Below, in pieces: positions 34,915-48,400 of a DNA stretch of 64,000 nucleotides; positions within the stretch are counted from its first letter, which is position 1, and each line of letters begins with the position of its first letter. Position numbers and translations under genes: made by a program. Source of the stretch: Chionis minor (Eukaryota; Chordata; Aves; Charadriiformes; Chionididae); NCBI GenBank assembly GCA_013398295.1, contig VZSF01000993.1, positions 1-64,000 of the forward strand, read 5' to 3'. The notes under the pieces were generated by a model. That model searched no databases. It saw only the letters and a list, made by a program, of their open reading frames with translations, and was not told where the DNA came from.

Positions 34915-37900
34915 ATTTGCAGGGCTCATTGAGAGGGCTTTAAACTAGATTTGAAGGGGGACAGGGATGTAACTGGGCTCACTGGATAGGCCCTGGGGAT
35001 GGCAGCCCAGTACTTGGGGGGCAGAGTGCTAGTATTTTTGAGATACAAAAAGCCCATTGCCCCTCAAGGGCAAAGACTACATGCCCAACTGCCTCCCTGA
35101 AATGTTTATGTCCGTGCACGCAGTACGGAGAACAAACAGGAAGAACTGGAGATCCGTGTGCGGATGCAGGGCCATGATCTCATAGCAATTCCTGAGACAT
35201 GGTGGGATAGCTCGCGGGACTGGAATGCTGTCATGGATGGCTATGTTCTTTTTAGGAAAGACAGGCCAGCAAGGAGAGGTGGGGGAGTTGCTCTTCATGT
35301 GAGAGACCAACTGGAATGTTTGGAGCTCTCCCTGGGCAGGGAGGAAGATCAAGTTGAGAGTTTATGGGTTAGGATTAAAGGCCAGGCTAGTAGGAGAGAC
35401 ACTGTTGTGGGGGTCTATTATAGACCACCTGACCAGGATGTGGAAGTGGATGAGGCCTTCTACAGACAGGTGAGAGTTGCCTCACAGCCACAGTCCTTGG
35501 TCCTCATGGGGACTTCAACCACCCCAGTATCTGCTGGGAAGGCCACACGTCCAGGCACACACAGTCCAGAAGGTTCCTCCAGTGCATTGGTGATAACTTC
35601 TTGACTCAGGAGGTGGAAGTGTCAACAAGGAGAGGTGCGCTATGGACCTAGTACTGACAAACAAGGAGGGATTGGTGGAGGACATTAAGGTTGGGGGCAG
35701 CCTTGGCTGCAGTGACCACGAGAAGATAGTGCAGTGGGCATAAAACGACCAGTCAGATTGCATCCTTGAACATTAGGAGGGCTGACTTTGATCTCTTCAA
35801 GAAACTGCTTGGACAAATCCCATGGGTTAGGGTTCTAGAGGGTAGGGGGCTCAAGAGAGCTGGTTGATTTTCAAGAATTACTTCCTCCAAGCTCGGGATT
35901 CGTGCATCCCTAAGGGCAAGACACCTGGTAGAGGAAGCAGGAGACCAGCATGGTTGAGCAGGGAGCTCCTGAAAAAGCTCAAGGGGAAGAAGGAAGTTTA
36001 CAGTATGTGGAAGAAGGGACTGGCCACTTGGGAAGATTGTAAGAATGCCGTCAGAGTATGCAGGGTTGAAATGAGGAAAGCCAAGGCGTCCTTGGAATTA
36101 AATCTGGCAAGGGATGTCAAGGTCAACAGGAAGGGGTTCTTCAAGTACATAGGAAGGAAAAGAAAAACTAGAGAGAATGTGGGCCCTCTGTTGAATGAGA
36201 TGCATGCCACGGTGACAAACGATGCAGAGAAGGCAGAGGTACTGAATGCCTTCTTTGCTTCAGTCTTCACCGCTCAGGCCAGCCCTCAGGAGCCCTAGAT
36301 TTTGCAGGTAACAGGGAAAGTCTGGAGCAAGGAAGACTCTCCCTCGGTTGGGGAGGATCAAGTCAGACACATATTAAGTAAACTGGACATCCACAAGTCC
36401 ATGGGTCCTGATGGGATGCACCCGCGAGTGCTGAGGGAGCTGGCAGAAGTCATTGCTGGGCTGCTCTCCATCATCTTTGAAAGGTCCTGGAGAACAGGCG
36501 AGGTGCCTGAGGACTGGAGGAAAGCCAGTGTCACTCCAGTCTTCAAAGAGGGCAAGAAGGAGGATCCAGGAAACTACAGACCAGTGAGTCTCACCTCCAT
36601 CCCTGGAAAGGTGATGGAACAGCTCGGTCTGGGCATCATCTCCAAGCATCTGGAGGAAAAGAAGGCTATCAGAAGTAGTCAACATGGATTCACCAGAGGG
36701 AAGTCATGTCTGACTACTCTGATAACCTTCTACGATGGCATGATGGGATGGATAGATGAGGGGAGGGCAGTGGATGTTGTCTACCTTGACTTCAACAAGG
36801 CTTTCGACACCATCTCCCACAGCATCCTCGTAGGCAAGCTTAGGAGGTGTGGGCGAGACGAATGGGCAGGGGGGTGGATTGAAAACTGGCAGCAGGGAGA
36901 GCTCAGAGGGGTGTGATCAGTGGGGCAGAGTCTAGTCGGAGGCCTGTGACCAGTGGTGTTCCTCAGGGGTCAGTATCGGCTCCAGCCCTGTTCACTGTGT
37001 CCATCACTGACCTGGATGAAGGGATGGAGTGCACCCTCAGCCAGTTTGCTGGTGACACCAAACAGCGAGGGGTGGCTGACACACCAGAAGGCCGAGCTGC
37101 CATTCAGCACAGTCTGGACAGGCTGGAGAGTTGGGCAGGGAAAAACCTTACGAAATTCAACAAGGGCAAGTGTAGGGTCCTGCACGTGGGCAGGAATAAC
37201 CCCACGCACCAGGACAGATTATGGGCTGGCCTGCTGGAGAGCAGCTCTGCAGAGAGGGACCTGGGAGTCCTGGTGGCCAACGGGATGCCCACGAGCCAGC
37301 AATGTGCCCTGGTGGCCAAGAAGGCCAGTGGCATCCTGGGGTGCATCAAGACGACCGTGGCCAGCAGGTGGAGGGAGGGCACCCTACCCCTCTACTCTGC
37401 CCTGGGGAGGCCACATCTGGAGTCCTGTGTCCAGTTCTGGGCTCCCCAGTTTAAGAATGACAGGGGACTGCTGGAGAGGGGACAGCAAAGGGCCATGAAG
37501 ATGATGAGGGGGTTGGAGCATCTTTCTTTTGAGGAAAGGTTGAGCAAGTTGGGTCTCTTTAGTCTGCAGAAGAGCAGGCTGAGGGGGATCTCATCAATGT
37601 CTACAAATACTTCAAGGGAGGGGACCGGGAGGAGGGGGCCAGGCTTTCTTCAGTGGTGCCCAGTGACAGGAGGAGAGGTGACGGGCACAAACTTGAACAC
37701 GGGAAGTTCCATCTGAACATGAGGAGGAACTTCTTCCCTTTGAGGGTGGCAGAGCCCTGGCACAGGCTGCCCAGAGAGGTGGTGGAGTCTCCCACTCTGG
37801 AGACATTCCCAACCCACCTGGAGGCTGGACACCATCCTGTGCCAGCTGCTCCAGGTGGAGGTGCTGTGGCAGGGGGGTTGGATGGGATGATCTCCAGAGG

Positions 37901-37942
37901 TCCCTTCCAACCTCTAACATTCTGTGAGTCTCTGATTCTGTG
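34915..37942 (+). mobile_element. CR1 LINE, 3 kb, with most of ORF2
   Basis: A CR1 non-LTR retrotransposon about 3.0 kb long. It begins in the region before ORF2 (GGGCTTTAAACTAGATTTGA near 34938), passes through the endonuclease and reverse transcriptase regions, and ends with the CR1 3' signature: GATGATCTCCAGAGGTCCC, then CCTTCCAACCTCTAAC and the repeated ATTCTGTG tail at 37919-37942. Full CR1 is about 4.5 kb, so ORF1 is missing. The reading frame is broken by several indels, so it cannot move by itself. A close relative lies at 52031-52858. It is oriented against PAX5 within intron 8. The left edge is good to about 20 bases. Confidence 0.9.
35105..37716 (+). pseudogene. CR1 ORF2 pseudogene (endonuclease plus reverse transcriptase)
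   Basis: The endonuclease region reads QGHDLIAIPETWWDSSRDWN, then VVGVYYRPPDQ and, after frameshifts, GDFNHP (about 35510) and the SDH box (35711-35719). A linker follows (35864-36298). The reverse transcriptase starts near 36302, with SMGPDGMHPRVLRELAEVI, DPGNYRPVSLTS, motif A YLDFNKAFDTISH and motif B SGVPQGS. The catalytic box, FADD in active CR1, reads FAGD here because codon 37051-37053 is GGT, so the first catalytic Asp is lost. A one-base deletion near 36913 gives a stop (GV then TGA) and moves the rest into another frame. Conserved downstream text ([20 protein letters not shown]) continues to 37716. Frameshifts also fall near 35505 and 35648. Confidence 0.9.
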
Positions 37943-38284
37943 TGCTTTAGGTCTTTCCAGGATAAAGGGACAGATTTTCCTTTCACTTTCACAGGCCACA
38001 GAAGCATCACTGTCCAAGTAACCAAGCAGTTCCAGCCTTATGCTCTACATCAGAGGAGGACCTGGTCCAGGCTCTGTCCACTGATGCCCTCTGTCATCCA
38101 CATGCTGTAAGTGGCTTCCTCTGCCCCTGTTTTTAAGCTGTTTACCTCCCAGCTACCTCATGTTCAAATATTTACTGCTGCATGTCAGATTACAAAATGC
38201 TACCGCAAAACTTTGGCAAAGGCAGAGCCAGAACAAATAACGTAGACTCATGAAAATAGCAATGAATAAAGTCTTCGGTGTGCC

Positions 38285-38301
38285 GGGGGGGGGCGGGGGG
38301 G
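38285..38301 (+). repeat. G9-C-G7 homopolymer run
   Basis: Nine G, one C and seven G in a row in intron 8. It is a likely place for sequencing or assembly length errors and is not coding. Confidence 0.8.
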
Positions 38302-40954
38302 ACCAAACCCCACCAATCCCTACACGCTTTATTCCAGAGTTCCTACAAGCAAACCGTTGCCTCCCAACCCTGCCGTGCTCCTGCTCCCCAGCACCCTCAC
38401 TGCCAGCTGGGTCCCAGTGAGTGAAGGGAGCCCTGTTCCTCGCAGGCTCCCATGGGAGAAACAGCCCCCACAGGGAGAGGTCACACAGCCTCACTTCTGC
38501 TCCGCATTAATATCTGCTAGCCGCAAGGAAATAATGTATTTGAAAACCACGTTTTGTTTCCCAACACCATCTCCTTCTGCTTTGCATGTTAGAACTAGCA
38601 TCTTCTCCTTTAGCAGATAAAAGACTGCTAATGACACCATAGCTATTTTTTATGCTTTTCTTTTTAAAGCCCGGTTTTGAATGTCACTGTTTTCAGGTCC
38701 CTTTAGTCGGGTAATTGCACATAGGCTCCATATAAAGGAAATTCATTTGTTCAGGGTCACTGCATGGTTTTTCATTAAAAACAAATTACCGGTGTTCAGA
38801 AAGGACATCTGGGTTTCGAGAGTCCCATTAATGACTGTATTTTCAGCATCACTATTCCGGACAGTCTACCCTTTCCTGTCACCCGGTGTGCAGGGCCGGC
38901 CAGGAGAGGAGGGGACAGGTGAATGACAATCCTGGGGAGGGGAGAAGGGGTGCCGGAGTGGAGGCGTTCCTCCCCAGAGATGGGGAGAGGGAAGAAGGGG
39001 GAAAGAGAGCCCGGGGGGCAGCAGGCCCTGCTGTCCCAGCGCTTTTAACACAAGAACTGGAATAAGTATTTAGGGGAATGGTCATGGCTACTTCAGCATT
39101 AACCTTCTTCATCTCAGCCGTGGCACCACGAGGCTGATGGTGAGGGCAAGCAGACGCTGAAGCTGGACACAGACACGGTTTGCCCAAGCCCCTGCCCCAG
39201 CCCGTGCTGTCCCGGCCATGGGAATGGCCGTCACCCCCTGCCCTGGTGTCAGCAGGGACCCAAATGGGACACAGCTCCTGGGATGGTGGCCCTCAGAGCA
39301 GGAGTGCCCGCTGCAGCTCCAGCACCACTCTTCATGTGTCCCTATCTCTCTCCTTGCCAATGGCCAACGTCTTCGCACACAAAGGAGGACACAGCCCGTC
39401 AGACAGGTCTCAGGAGCAGTCCCATGGGCACAAGTAGTGACCTGTGGAGAGGAACGTGGCCCAGTGCTGGAAGCAGCTGGTGGTGGATGGAGCAAGAGAG
39501 GACCAAGAAAAGACTGCAGGCAAGCAGTGCTGGTCCCCATCACGACGCTAGCCGCAGCCAGCCGTGCACCAGAGGCCACAGAGGAGCAGGAGCACTGCTG
39601 GAGAGGAGGTCCAGCCTCCTACAGGCGAGGGAAATACGGCAACGGTGTGCTATCCGTGACCAGCGGACCATTGCTCTAGCAGCTGTGCTCCCTTTCAAAC
39701 ACTTCACCTCAAAAAAGGCTCTGGGTCACCCACGGAGGTCACAGAGTAAAATCCCTGCAAGCATTGTGTTTCCCAGTGATGTGCTCCCAACTAGCCGCTG
39801 CTACGCTCCGGAAGACAAATCTGCAGATGCAAGGTAGTAAAGGGAGCAAAGACAGCACCGCCTCCACCTGAAGAGCCAAACAGCCCTGGGACTGCCTCTT
39901 TGGGAACACGTAAGCAAAGGTGGGCAGCACTAGGCTCCAGGCTGGAGGTACTGGGTGGGATGGAGAAGATGCAGTTTCCTCCTCCCTGCTAGACCCAAGA
40001 GACAAAGGGAAGATTGCTGGGAAAACAATGCTCCGTGCTTATAAAGCAACAGCACATCAGGGGCACAATCACAGTGTGAACAAATAATATCAATAAAGCC
40101 AAATTATTTGCAATAATTTCTGCATACGGTATCTCATTAACCTGTGGGATTCTGTGCCCCCAAGGTGGTACTGAGACCACAAATCCAGTAGGAATCAATA
40201 CTGGATTAAACCTCTGAATAGATAATGAGAATATAGAGAGAGCTATACTAGGCCAAATAAACATTTGCAAGGGATATAAACTCTCACGCTTTGAGGCATA
40301 AACCATGAGACGATGAGGATTGAAGAGAAGCCTCCACTTTGCATGAGCTGCTCCGGACGCTGCTACGTGCTCTGCCCCAGCCACAGCCGGAGAGGAGGGT
40401 GGGCAGGCAGTGCTGTTCCAGGGCCCCATGCCCCCCACAACAGATGCCGCACTACGCTGTCGCGCTCCCGCCTACTCCCAGCACATCCAGGATTTTTCAG
40501 CAACAGTCACCATTTTTGTGTCGAGTTCCCCGTGTCCTCCGCACTCTCCTGGAGGAGGCGAGCGGGGCAGCCGGCTCAGAGCACAGGGACACTGAGCGGG
40601 GGCCAGGAGCAGGCGCTGCCAGGGCTGCACACTCACAGGCAGGAGGAGGATTGTGGGGGGCAGCTTCTCCCCGTCTAGACACGAGGCACTGCCCTGTGAC
40701 AGGGAAGATGTCCATACGGCTCCCTCCGGCCTCCGAGGGCTATTCATGGCGACTGGGGTGTAGAGCAGCGCTGCCCCATCTGTGCGCCTGCACGGACTGC
40801 TGGCATCTCCGCTTCCCAGAGCGGGACCTGTTGTCCTGTTACCAGCTTACTGCCTCCACCTCTGCTCACAGTATCAGGCAGAACCACACGACGTCCTGAT
40901 TCTGCAGGACATTTTAACCGGTGCCATAATCAAAACATTGAGTCAGAGGGTGAT

Positions 40955-41700
40955 GGGGCACTTCAGGATGGGAGGGACTTCGGGAGGTCTCTAGACCCTG
41001 CTCACAGCAGGATCAGCAATGAGGCCAAGCCAGGACACCCAGGGCTTCATCCGGTCAGACCTTGAAATCCCTCAAGGATGGAGACTGCACAGCTTCCCTG
41101 AGCGACCTCTTCCACCGCTGCACCCTCCTTGTGAGGGAAAAGTTTGAAACTCTTCCTCATATCCAGTTTGCATCTTGCACGTTTCAACTTACGCCCATTG
41201 CCTCTTTGTATTGGGGGGCCCAAAACTGCACTATTCCCACTGTGAGTCCGTGAGTGCCAAGTGAGGGGGGAAATCCCTTCCCTTCAGCTCCTGGCTAGGA
41301 CGCTGCTGATCGTCCTCACCACCAGTGCACACGCAGGCTGACGCCCAGCTCCCCACGTCCCCCAACATCCTCCAGCAGCCAGCCCACCCTCAGCCTGGTT
41401 TGTTGCAAAGTGCTCCCTCCCCTGGCGCGGGACTGTACGCTTGCCCCTGTGGGACTTGTTCCTCCTCCAGCCTGCCCAGGTGCCTCCATGTGACATTCCT
41501 ACCCTGGAACATACTGACGGCACTGCTCGGTTTGGCATCATCTGAAAACCTGCCGGGGTGCGCTTGCTCCCATCTGTGGGTGAAGATGATAACCAGGAGA
41601 TGACAACTCATCCGTACCCTGCAGCACCACGCGTGCTACCAGCATCCAGCTGGAGTGTGGCATTAACCCACAGTGGTGGCTTGACCACCCAACAGTTGGC
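40955..41700 (-). mobile_element. Old CR1 LINE fragment
   Basis: On the minus strand this is a diverged CR1 3' half. The plus strand shows the reversed family landmarks in order: GGGACTTCGGGAGGTCTCTAG, CTCAAGGATGGAGACTGCAC, TTTCAACTTACGCCCATTGC, GGGGGGCCCAAAACTGCAC, GGCTAGGACGCTGCTGAT, GGACTGTACGCTTGCCCC and TTTGGCATCATCTGAAAACC. Identity to typical CR1 is clearly lower than for the 34915 copy, and both ends fade, so it is an older subfamily. The right edge is approximate, with weak CR1-like sequence to about 41700. Confidence 0.75.
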
Positions 41701-43390
41701 CCATCCGTCTGCACCGCGGCATTTCACTTGAGCCCTGCACCGTCAGAGCACCATGGTCTGCTGGAGCTGTGGTGCCTCTCAGACAGCTCCTCTCTGGTCA
41801 CCTCTGCGGGGTGACAACCACCAAAAGGCAGGAGAAGCGTGCAGGGCCTGTGACCCGCAGAGGGAATGTGTCTACAGGAGCTTCAAGTGATGCCAGATGT
41901 CAGTTCCTAAAGCTCTGGACCGAGACCGAAGCCACATGTTTGTTTGTTTGGTCCCTTTAGAGATAAGTGTTTGATTCATTTATTCTCTAGGCCACGGCAG
42001 ACGTCCATGAGCCACATCAAAAGGGGAATTTGCCATTGATACACAAGTCCTTGCTTTTGCAGGGGAGGAAGGGAGGAGATCTGCACCAGGCTTTTGTGCC
42101 AGGCACGGAGACGCAGTGGGGATAGGTTCCTGCAGGAGAGGGAGGGAAGGACCCGGGACCAGCAGGGGAAGAAGCCTCTCCTATTCAGATGAACGGCAGG
42201 AGCTGGAGGAGAGATAAGCACGGAGCAAGCAGCTGAAACCATACAGCTCCTCTTTCCAGTCTCCAGCTTGGAAATGCCGGGGAGATGGGGGGTCCCCCCT
42301 GCCCCTCAGGCGTGATACAGACCCTGCAGGTGTGGGACAAACACCAGCAGCGCCACAAGGAACGGGTTTACTCGCAGCAGCACGAGTGACAGCAGCAGCA
42401 ACACGCATGCAACAAAACACCGCTTACGTCTTATCATGTATACCTTTCTCGCACATCTCCGAGCACTTAACTCACACAATTACTTCATTATGAGCAGAAA
42501 TCCATGGCTAACAATTAAAAATCTTTTCAAGGAAGCACATTTCTAACAGAGGCTCTGAAAACCACGTCGAGATAGGGCCAGATTGTGAAGTGAATTCCTG
42601 GGACCTGGCACAACAAACACGCTCAGGCACGACAACTCAGCCATTTCAGAACAGGCCCGGATGTGCCAACGGCACCAGACCGGACCCATCACCTGGTTCT
42701 GGGTCAGCTCCTCAGGGACTGGGGTGCTTTCCCCAGCAATGCTTCAAAACTGGTCCTGCAAAGGACGCGAGTCAAAGAAGGACTGAGAAGGCATTTTGGA
42801 TGCTAGTTAGCAAATTCTCACTTAAATGAGAAGGAGAACCTACAGGAATTGCAGCTGACCTTCACACTAGCTGGAGCAGAAGGTTGTTATTAAAGGAACC
42901 AGTGAGAGGAACAGTGCAGTTATTCAATATAATAGGTCACACAAGCCTATGTGTAGTTAAAAATAAAATCTATTGCCTGGGAAAATCAGCTCAGATGACT
43001 CCACATCACTGAACCCTCACTGCACCTCTTCTGGCTGAGCACTGCCAAGCCCCACGTCCTGCAGTTTTGCCATCCTGCCCTCGCAGCTGCTCTCGAACAG
43101 CCAGTAACTCCTGATGTACTGATTCCCCAGCACCCCAAAAAAGATGGAAGAGCAAGCATTCCCCTTAGCTGGGGAAGGAACTGGTGCTCACAGTCAGATT
43201 TTCAGAGAAAGGTGCTCTGAAAGAAGGTGGTAGATTGCCACAAGGTTTCTGAAAGCTTCTAAATTGCTGTCTTCACCAGGAATGATGCATCCAATGCAGC
43301 TGGGCTTTCAGATGTTCACCCTCAGCAGGAGGATGCCCCTGGCGTGAGGATGGACTCAGGCCATGGGTAAAGAACCAGCCCCGGAGGGAC

Positions 43391-43442
43391 GGAGAGGAGA
43401 GGAGAGCAGAGGAGAGGAGAGGAGAGGAGAGGAGAGGAGAGG
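43391..43442 (+). repeat. (GGAGA)n pentanucleotide repeat
   Basis: About ten GGAGA units with one GCAGA interruption in intron 8. It reads as a pyrimidine tract on the PAX5 strand and is likely to vary in length. Confidence 0.85.
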
Positions 43443-44901
43443 CGTGATTACAGATAGCGGTAGAGATAAGGAGCTGATGGAGGTTCAAATCTTCCCCTGA
43501 TGTGAGCAGTCGGCTGTGCCATCGCAGTCAGGCAGGCCTGGCTGAGGATGGAAGAAATGTACCAATAGCGGTGTCCGTGAGAAACGGTGTGAAACAAGGA
43601 CCAAAACCCACACTCTTTTCAAACAAGACTTGCTTTCAGCTTCTCACTTTTTATACTCGCTCTGCACAAACTGCATTGGGTATCCTCACAGCAGTTCTTT
43701 CAGACATTACATTTTATGGGTAAAAATTGGTTTCTTTTCAATCCAACTTCCATAGCCAGTTTTTAACTCTAATACACACATAAAATGGCTGATTTTTTCT
43801 TAACTCCTTCACAATCTTGTAGAATCCAATTTGCAGAGCATAATCAAAGCTAGTAACAAAGACTAACCCCCAAAAAGCCTGGCTATCAAATCATTGTCCC
43901 CAACTCCCACTTTCCTATTATGCGTATTTTTTCCTAAATCACCACCTCCTGGAGCCATGTGACTACACATGAAATGCCACTTTTGGGGTTCTTCGTCAGT
44001 AACTCTCTGACCCTGCTGACGCCAAAGGGCTGGCTTAAATGACCTTACAGGCTTGGAAAGCAACAGGGGAAAGAAAGAGAGTCTCCAAGTTACCACCACT
44101 TTCAAATTATATGGTGCTTAGGAGCTTCAGAATACGGCCTGCCCTCATAGCCTCCAGTGTCTATCACATGCAGACCAAAGGCAGCAGAGCCTGGGAACAA
44201 ATCCCAGTGGTTCCTTCAAGCTGAAATAAGTGCACTGATTTCCAGCAGCATCCACCCTCCAGTGCTCAGGCGGCAACAAGCCCAGCTCGGTGCTCCTACC
44301 GCTGCACGCACACCGCTGCTTGCTGCCAGCACCCTCATGTTGCTGTGGGTCCTGTGCAGATCTGCAGCTGGCAGCAACGGAGGGCGGCAACGATGACGTT
44401 AGACACCTGCAGACCCTGCTCTGCCCACCCTGGGCACCTGCGCACCCTCTGCTCCCGCTGGCCACACAGGTAAGTGCTGGCCACTGGCTGGCTCATGCCA
44501 CCTGGCATTTTTCACTACGAGGCTCCAGAAGGGAAAGGAAATTACAGAAATAGAATGTCCTGAGAACAACTCGGTGTCCGCCAGGAGTCAGCTGGGTGGG
44601 TGCAGTTCTGCACAGAGAAATGCTGAGGTCAAGATATGTCCAGCCCCCAGGGGCCAGCGGCTGCACCAGTGGGACGCAGCATGGAGGGCATGGCATGTTC
44701 AGAGAAAGCAGTCGGGTTAGAGCAAAGCCTCTGTCGAATGGGAAGAGGCTGGCAGGGTCCAAAACAGAGCAGTCCCCAGGCTCCACAGAAGGGAGGCTGG
44801 AGGCTCTTTCAGAACCCCAGTAAAAACCATTCACTTTGGCAGCCTAGAGGCTGGACTGCCTTCCGCAGGGAGCCCGCTCTTCCCTCCCTCAGGACCTCTC
44901 A

Positions 44902-45417
<516 letters not shown>

Positions 45418-48400
45418 CTATTCCCAAGTTCCTCCAAAGCTCAGATTTGTAAAGTCAGAAACAGCGAAATGTGAAATAACACTGATCTTAATGACACTTT
45501 CCCAGAAAACTCTCCAGAAAATCACAGTGCACGGGCTCACCATTTGCAGAGATCTAAATACAAAGCAGGACATTGCTTTTATCTCTTATTAAAGCCAGTT
45601 TAAAAAAAAAAAAAAAAAGAACAAAGACAAGACATTCAGACGTGAAGACAGTTTAAAATATAGTTTGCCATGGTGCCAGAAGGTGGCTCAGATTCAGACA
45701 CAGCCTACTGTAGCACTCTTTACTTAGACTGCAGAAACATGTCTATTTACCCAAGTACCCACGAGTCCCCGCAGAAAGCAGGCAGTGGGGTGTCCCTTGT
45801 CTCCCTCTGCCCTGGCCCAGGGGGCTGGGGTCCCCCCTCTGCGTCCCCCCCCACTGCAGCTCCCAGCGCTGCTGGGACATGTTGCTGCAGGAGTATAGGG
45901 GGGATGTGCAGGCAGTGCAGCCCAAGCAGTGCTGCAGAAGAGACGTCCCAGCCTTGCCCAGACCCTCCCTCCCGCACGGGGGTCCTGGGACAGCCACTGT
46001 CCCCACAAGCTGCTGCAGCAGGAATTCAGGGAAATGGCTGTCTGCTGCAGCCACAGCCGGCTCTCCAGGAGAAAGGGATGCTCCTGTGAACCCACCCGGG
46101 TCCTCCAGAGGCTGGCAGGAGAGAGTGGACCCTCACAGCCCCCCACAACCGACCTGCAGAGGCAGCAGCACAGCGTGTGCACTGAGCTCTGAAAAGCTGA
46201 GTGTGGACTTCAGGTTAGAGAAAGTGACCTTGGGCTGCAGGGAGCCCCTGACCCCCACCCGAAGGACGCGCCCCTGCTCCTCCAGCCCCTGCATGGCGGC
46301 ACTACTTGGTCCACAGCCAGCTCCGAGATGCCATTGGCCCAAACCCGCCCATTCGCCAGCAAAAACCCCTGTGAGCACAGGGTCCTTCACCAAAACGTGG
46401 CATGTCAGACCAATAAGAAAAGTTACAAGACTGTTGATTTTAGCACCGCTGACAAGAAGAAACGCAGAGATCCTCATGCTCAAATTGTTTTATGTAGGCA
46501 CTTGATTTTATGACAGTGATTTTTTTCAAGTCCCTAGAGCCTGGAGAGGTTGAAACTAAACGTTTTCCCTTGAGTCAAAACCATTTTTGAACTGTTTTGG
46601 TTGGCAGAGATTTTTAGCCATGATTTCATTTCCAATGGATCTAAAAATAAAATTTTAAAGTCTTTCTTTTTTTGTTAGCATCGAAGAAATGAGACCTCAC
46701 CTGATGAGATGAGAGAGGGGAACTCGAGCGACTGCAAATTGCTGCTCTCCACCCCCCGGGTCATAGCCACGAAGCCGCTTCCCCCACCGCCCCCCTCAGA
46801 CAAAGGGTCCGTGCCGAAACGCTCCGGCAGCACCTGGCACCCGGCATCGCTGCAGTGATCTCTCAGCACATGCCCCACTTTCCTTGGCACTCCGCATCCA
46901 CAAATCGGGATGTGCGCCATTCCTCTTAGGCCCTTCCTATAGAATATTTATGGTGCATCCGCATCCTGAAAGAATTTAAGGTCCAAAACAATTGAATAAT
47001 TTGCTCTCCGGTTCTAGGGGGAAGGCAGATCCCTTATGGAAGGGCATCATGAATTCTAATTATTCAAAGCAGGCAGAAAATGGCTCTTTTAGATTAAATG
47101 TTCTCCCCTCGTCACAGCCCTGCTTCCTTCTCTCCCACACAGAATTAAACTCTGATTCTGTCATCTCTACAGCCTGGGGAAGGCAAAAGTATCTGCGATC
47201 TACTTAAATTTGGTTGCAGAAGCAAACTTCACCCCCGGCGCCGGCAGCCCTTGACCAAAGGCTGTCTCTAACAGAAAAAGCATCTCACAGCCTGACCTCT
47301 GCACAGGCCCCGTCGTCCAGGAGCCCTCCGCTGGCCCAGGAAGGGCCACCACCACCACTCTCCCTTCCTCGCTGGTGTGGTGTCACCTCACAACAGCCCG
47401 ATGCCTTCTCTCACGGGTCTGTGGGTGAGCTCCCCCTCACCACCAACCACTCTCCGCACCCTGGGTTCCAATAGCTGTTAAAATACCCCAGTATTGCCCT
47501 ACAATTTATTTCAATAAATCAAAATATTACAACACTTTTCGCTTTCTCCAAAGCCACTGTCATAGCCAGCATGGTTAGGATCATTGTCAAGGGCACCGAG
47601 CAACACAGCCACCACTGCAGACACCTGGAAAAGCAGCATCTCAGCCCCTCTGTAAGTCAAGACAACACCGCTCATGGTCCCTTCTACAGGTCTGGTCTCC
47701 ATCAAATCCCATTTCCAAATGAAATGTTCTGGCGTCTGCTGAGAAGTGTTTATAGCAGGGTCACTGCAGCCAGGCCCCAGGCAGGGGCTGGGAGGTGGCC
47801 AGGAGGGGCTGGCAAAAAACGATGGCACGGCTGCAAGTGCTGCAACCCCCCTCATTCTCCTAATTGCATGCAATGTGCTCCTCCCCGCTAAGGAAAGGAG
47901 CAGCATCCCTGTCCTCCATGAGATTTTCCCCAGTAGTGGCAAGTTTCGATTGCGCTGGAATAATTTCTTTCAGAGAAGCATTAATAACTCTGGCACAAAG
48001 TGAGGATAAGCAGCAGCCTCCACCCCAGAGTGTTCCTACCCTACACCAGCACAGCAGCCAAGAAGAAAGGAACATCTGCATTAGCACCGGGACACAGAGA
48101 CGTAGAGACCAATGTCCTTCAAGACAGGCTTATTCCTAAGTAGTTCTGGTCCGTGGTTTTTTAAGGGCATTGCAGATGGCTAAAGCTGGGGATGGGGCAT
48201 GGGTGGCTGTGGGCAGAGCTGCCTCCCTCTCTGCCTCGCTGGGCAGCGCAGCTCAGCTGCCAGCTCCAGCCCACGGAGAAACACGGCCAGGGCAGAGCCC
48301 AGCAGGACTTCCCAAGCACAACTTACGCCAACAGTATGAGGCCACTGCCTAAATCTTCAGGTACCCAAGTACTCCTCCAAGTCTTGCGAGGAGTGGCCCC

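Noticed and set aside
43479..43500. GGTTCAAATC, resembling a tRNA T-arm
   Set aside because: No matching A-box or cloverleaf partner sequence lies at the right distance.
45602..45618. A17 run as a retroposed mRNA tail
   Set aside because: The sequence on both sides shows no gene-like body or target-site duplication; a simple A-run explains it.
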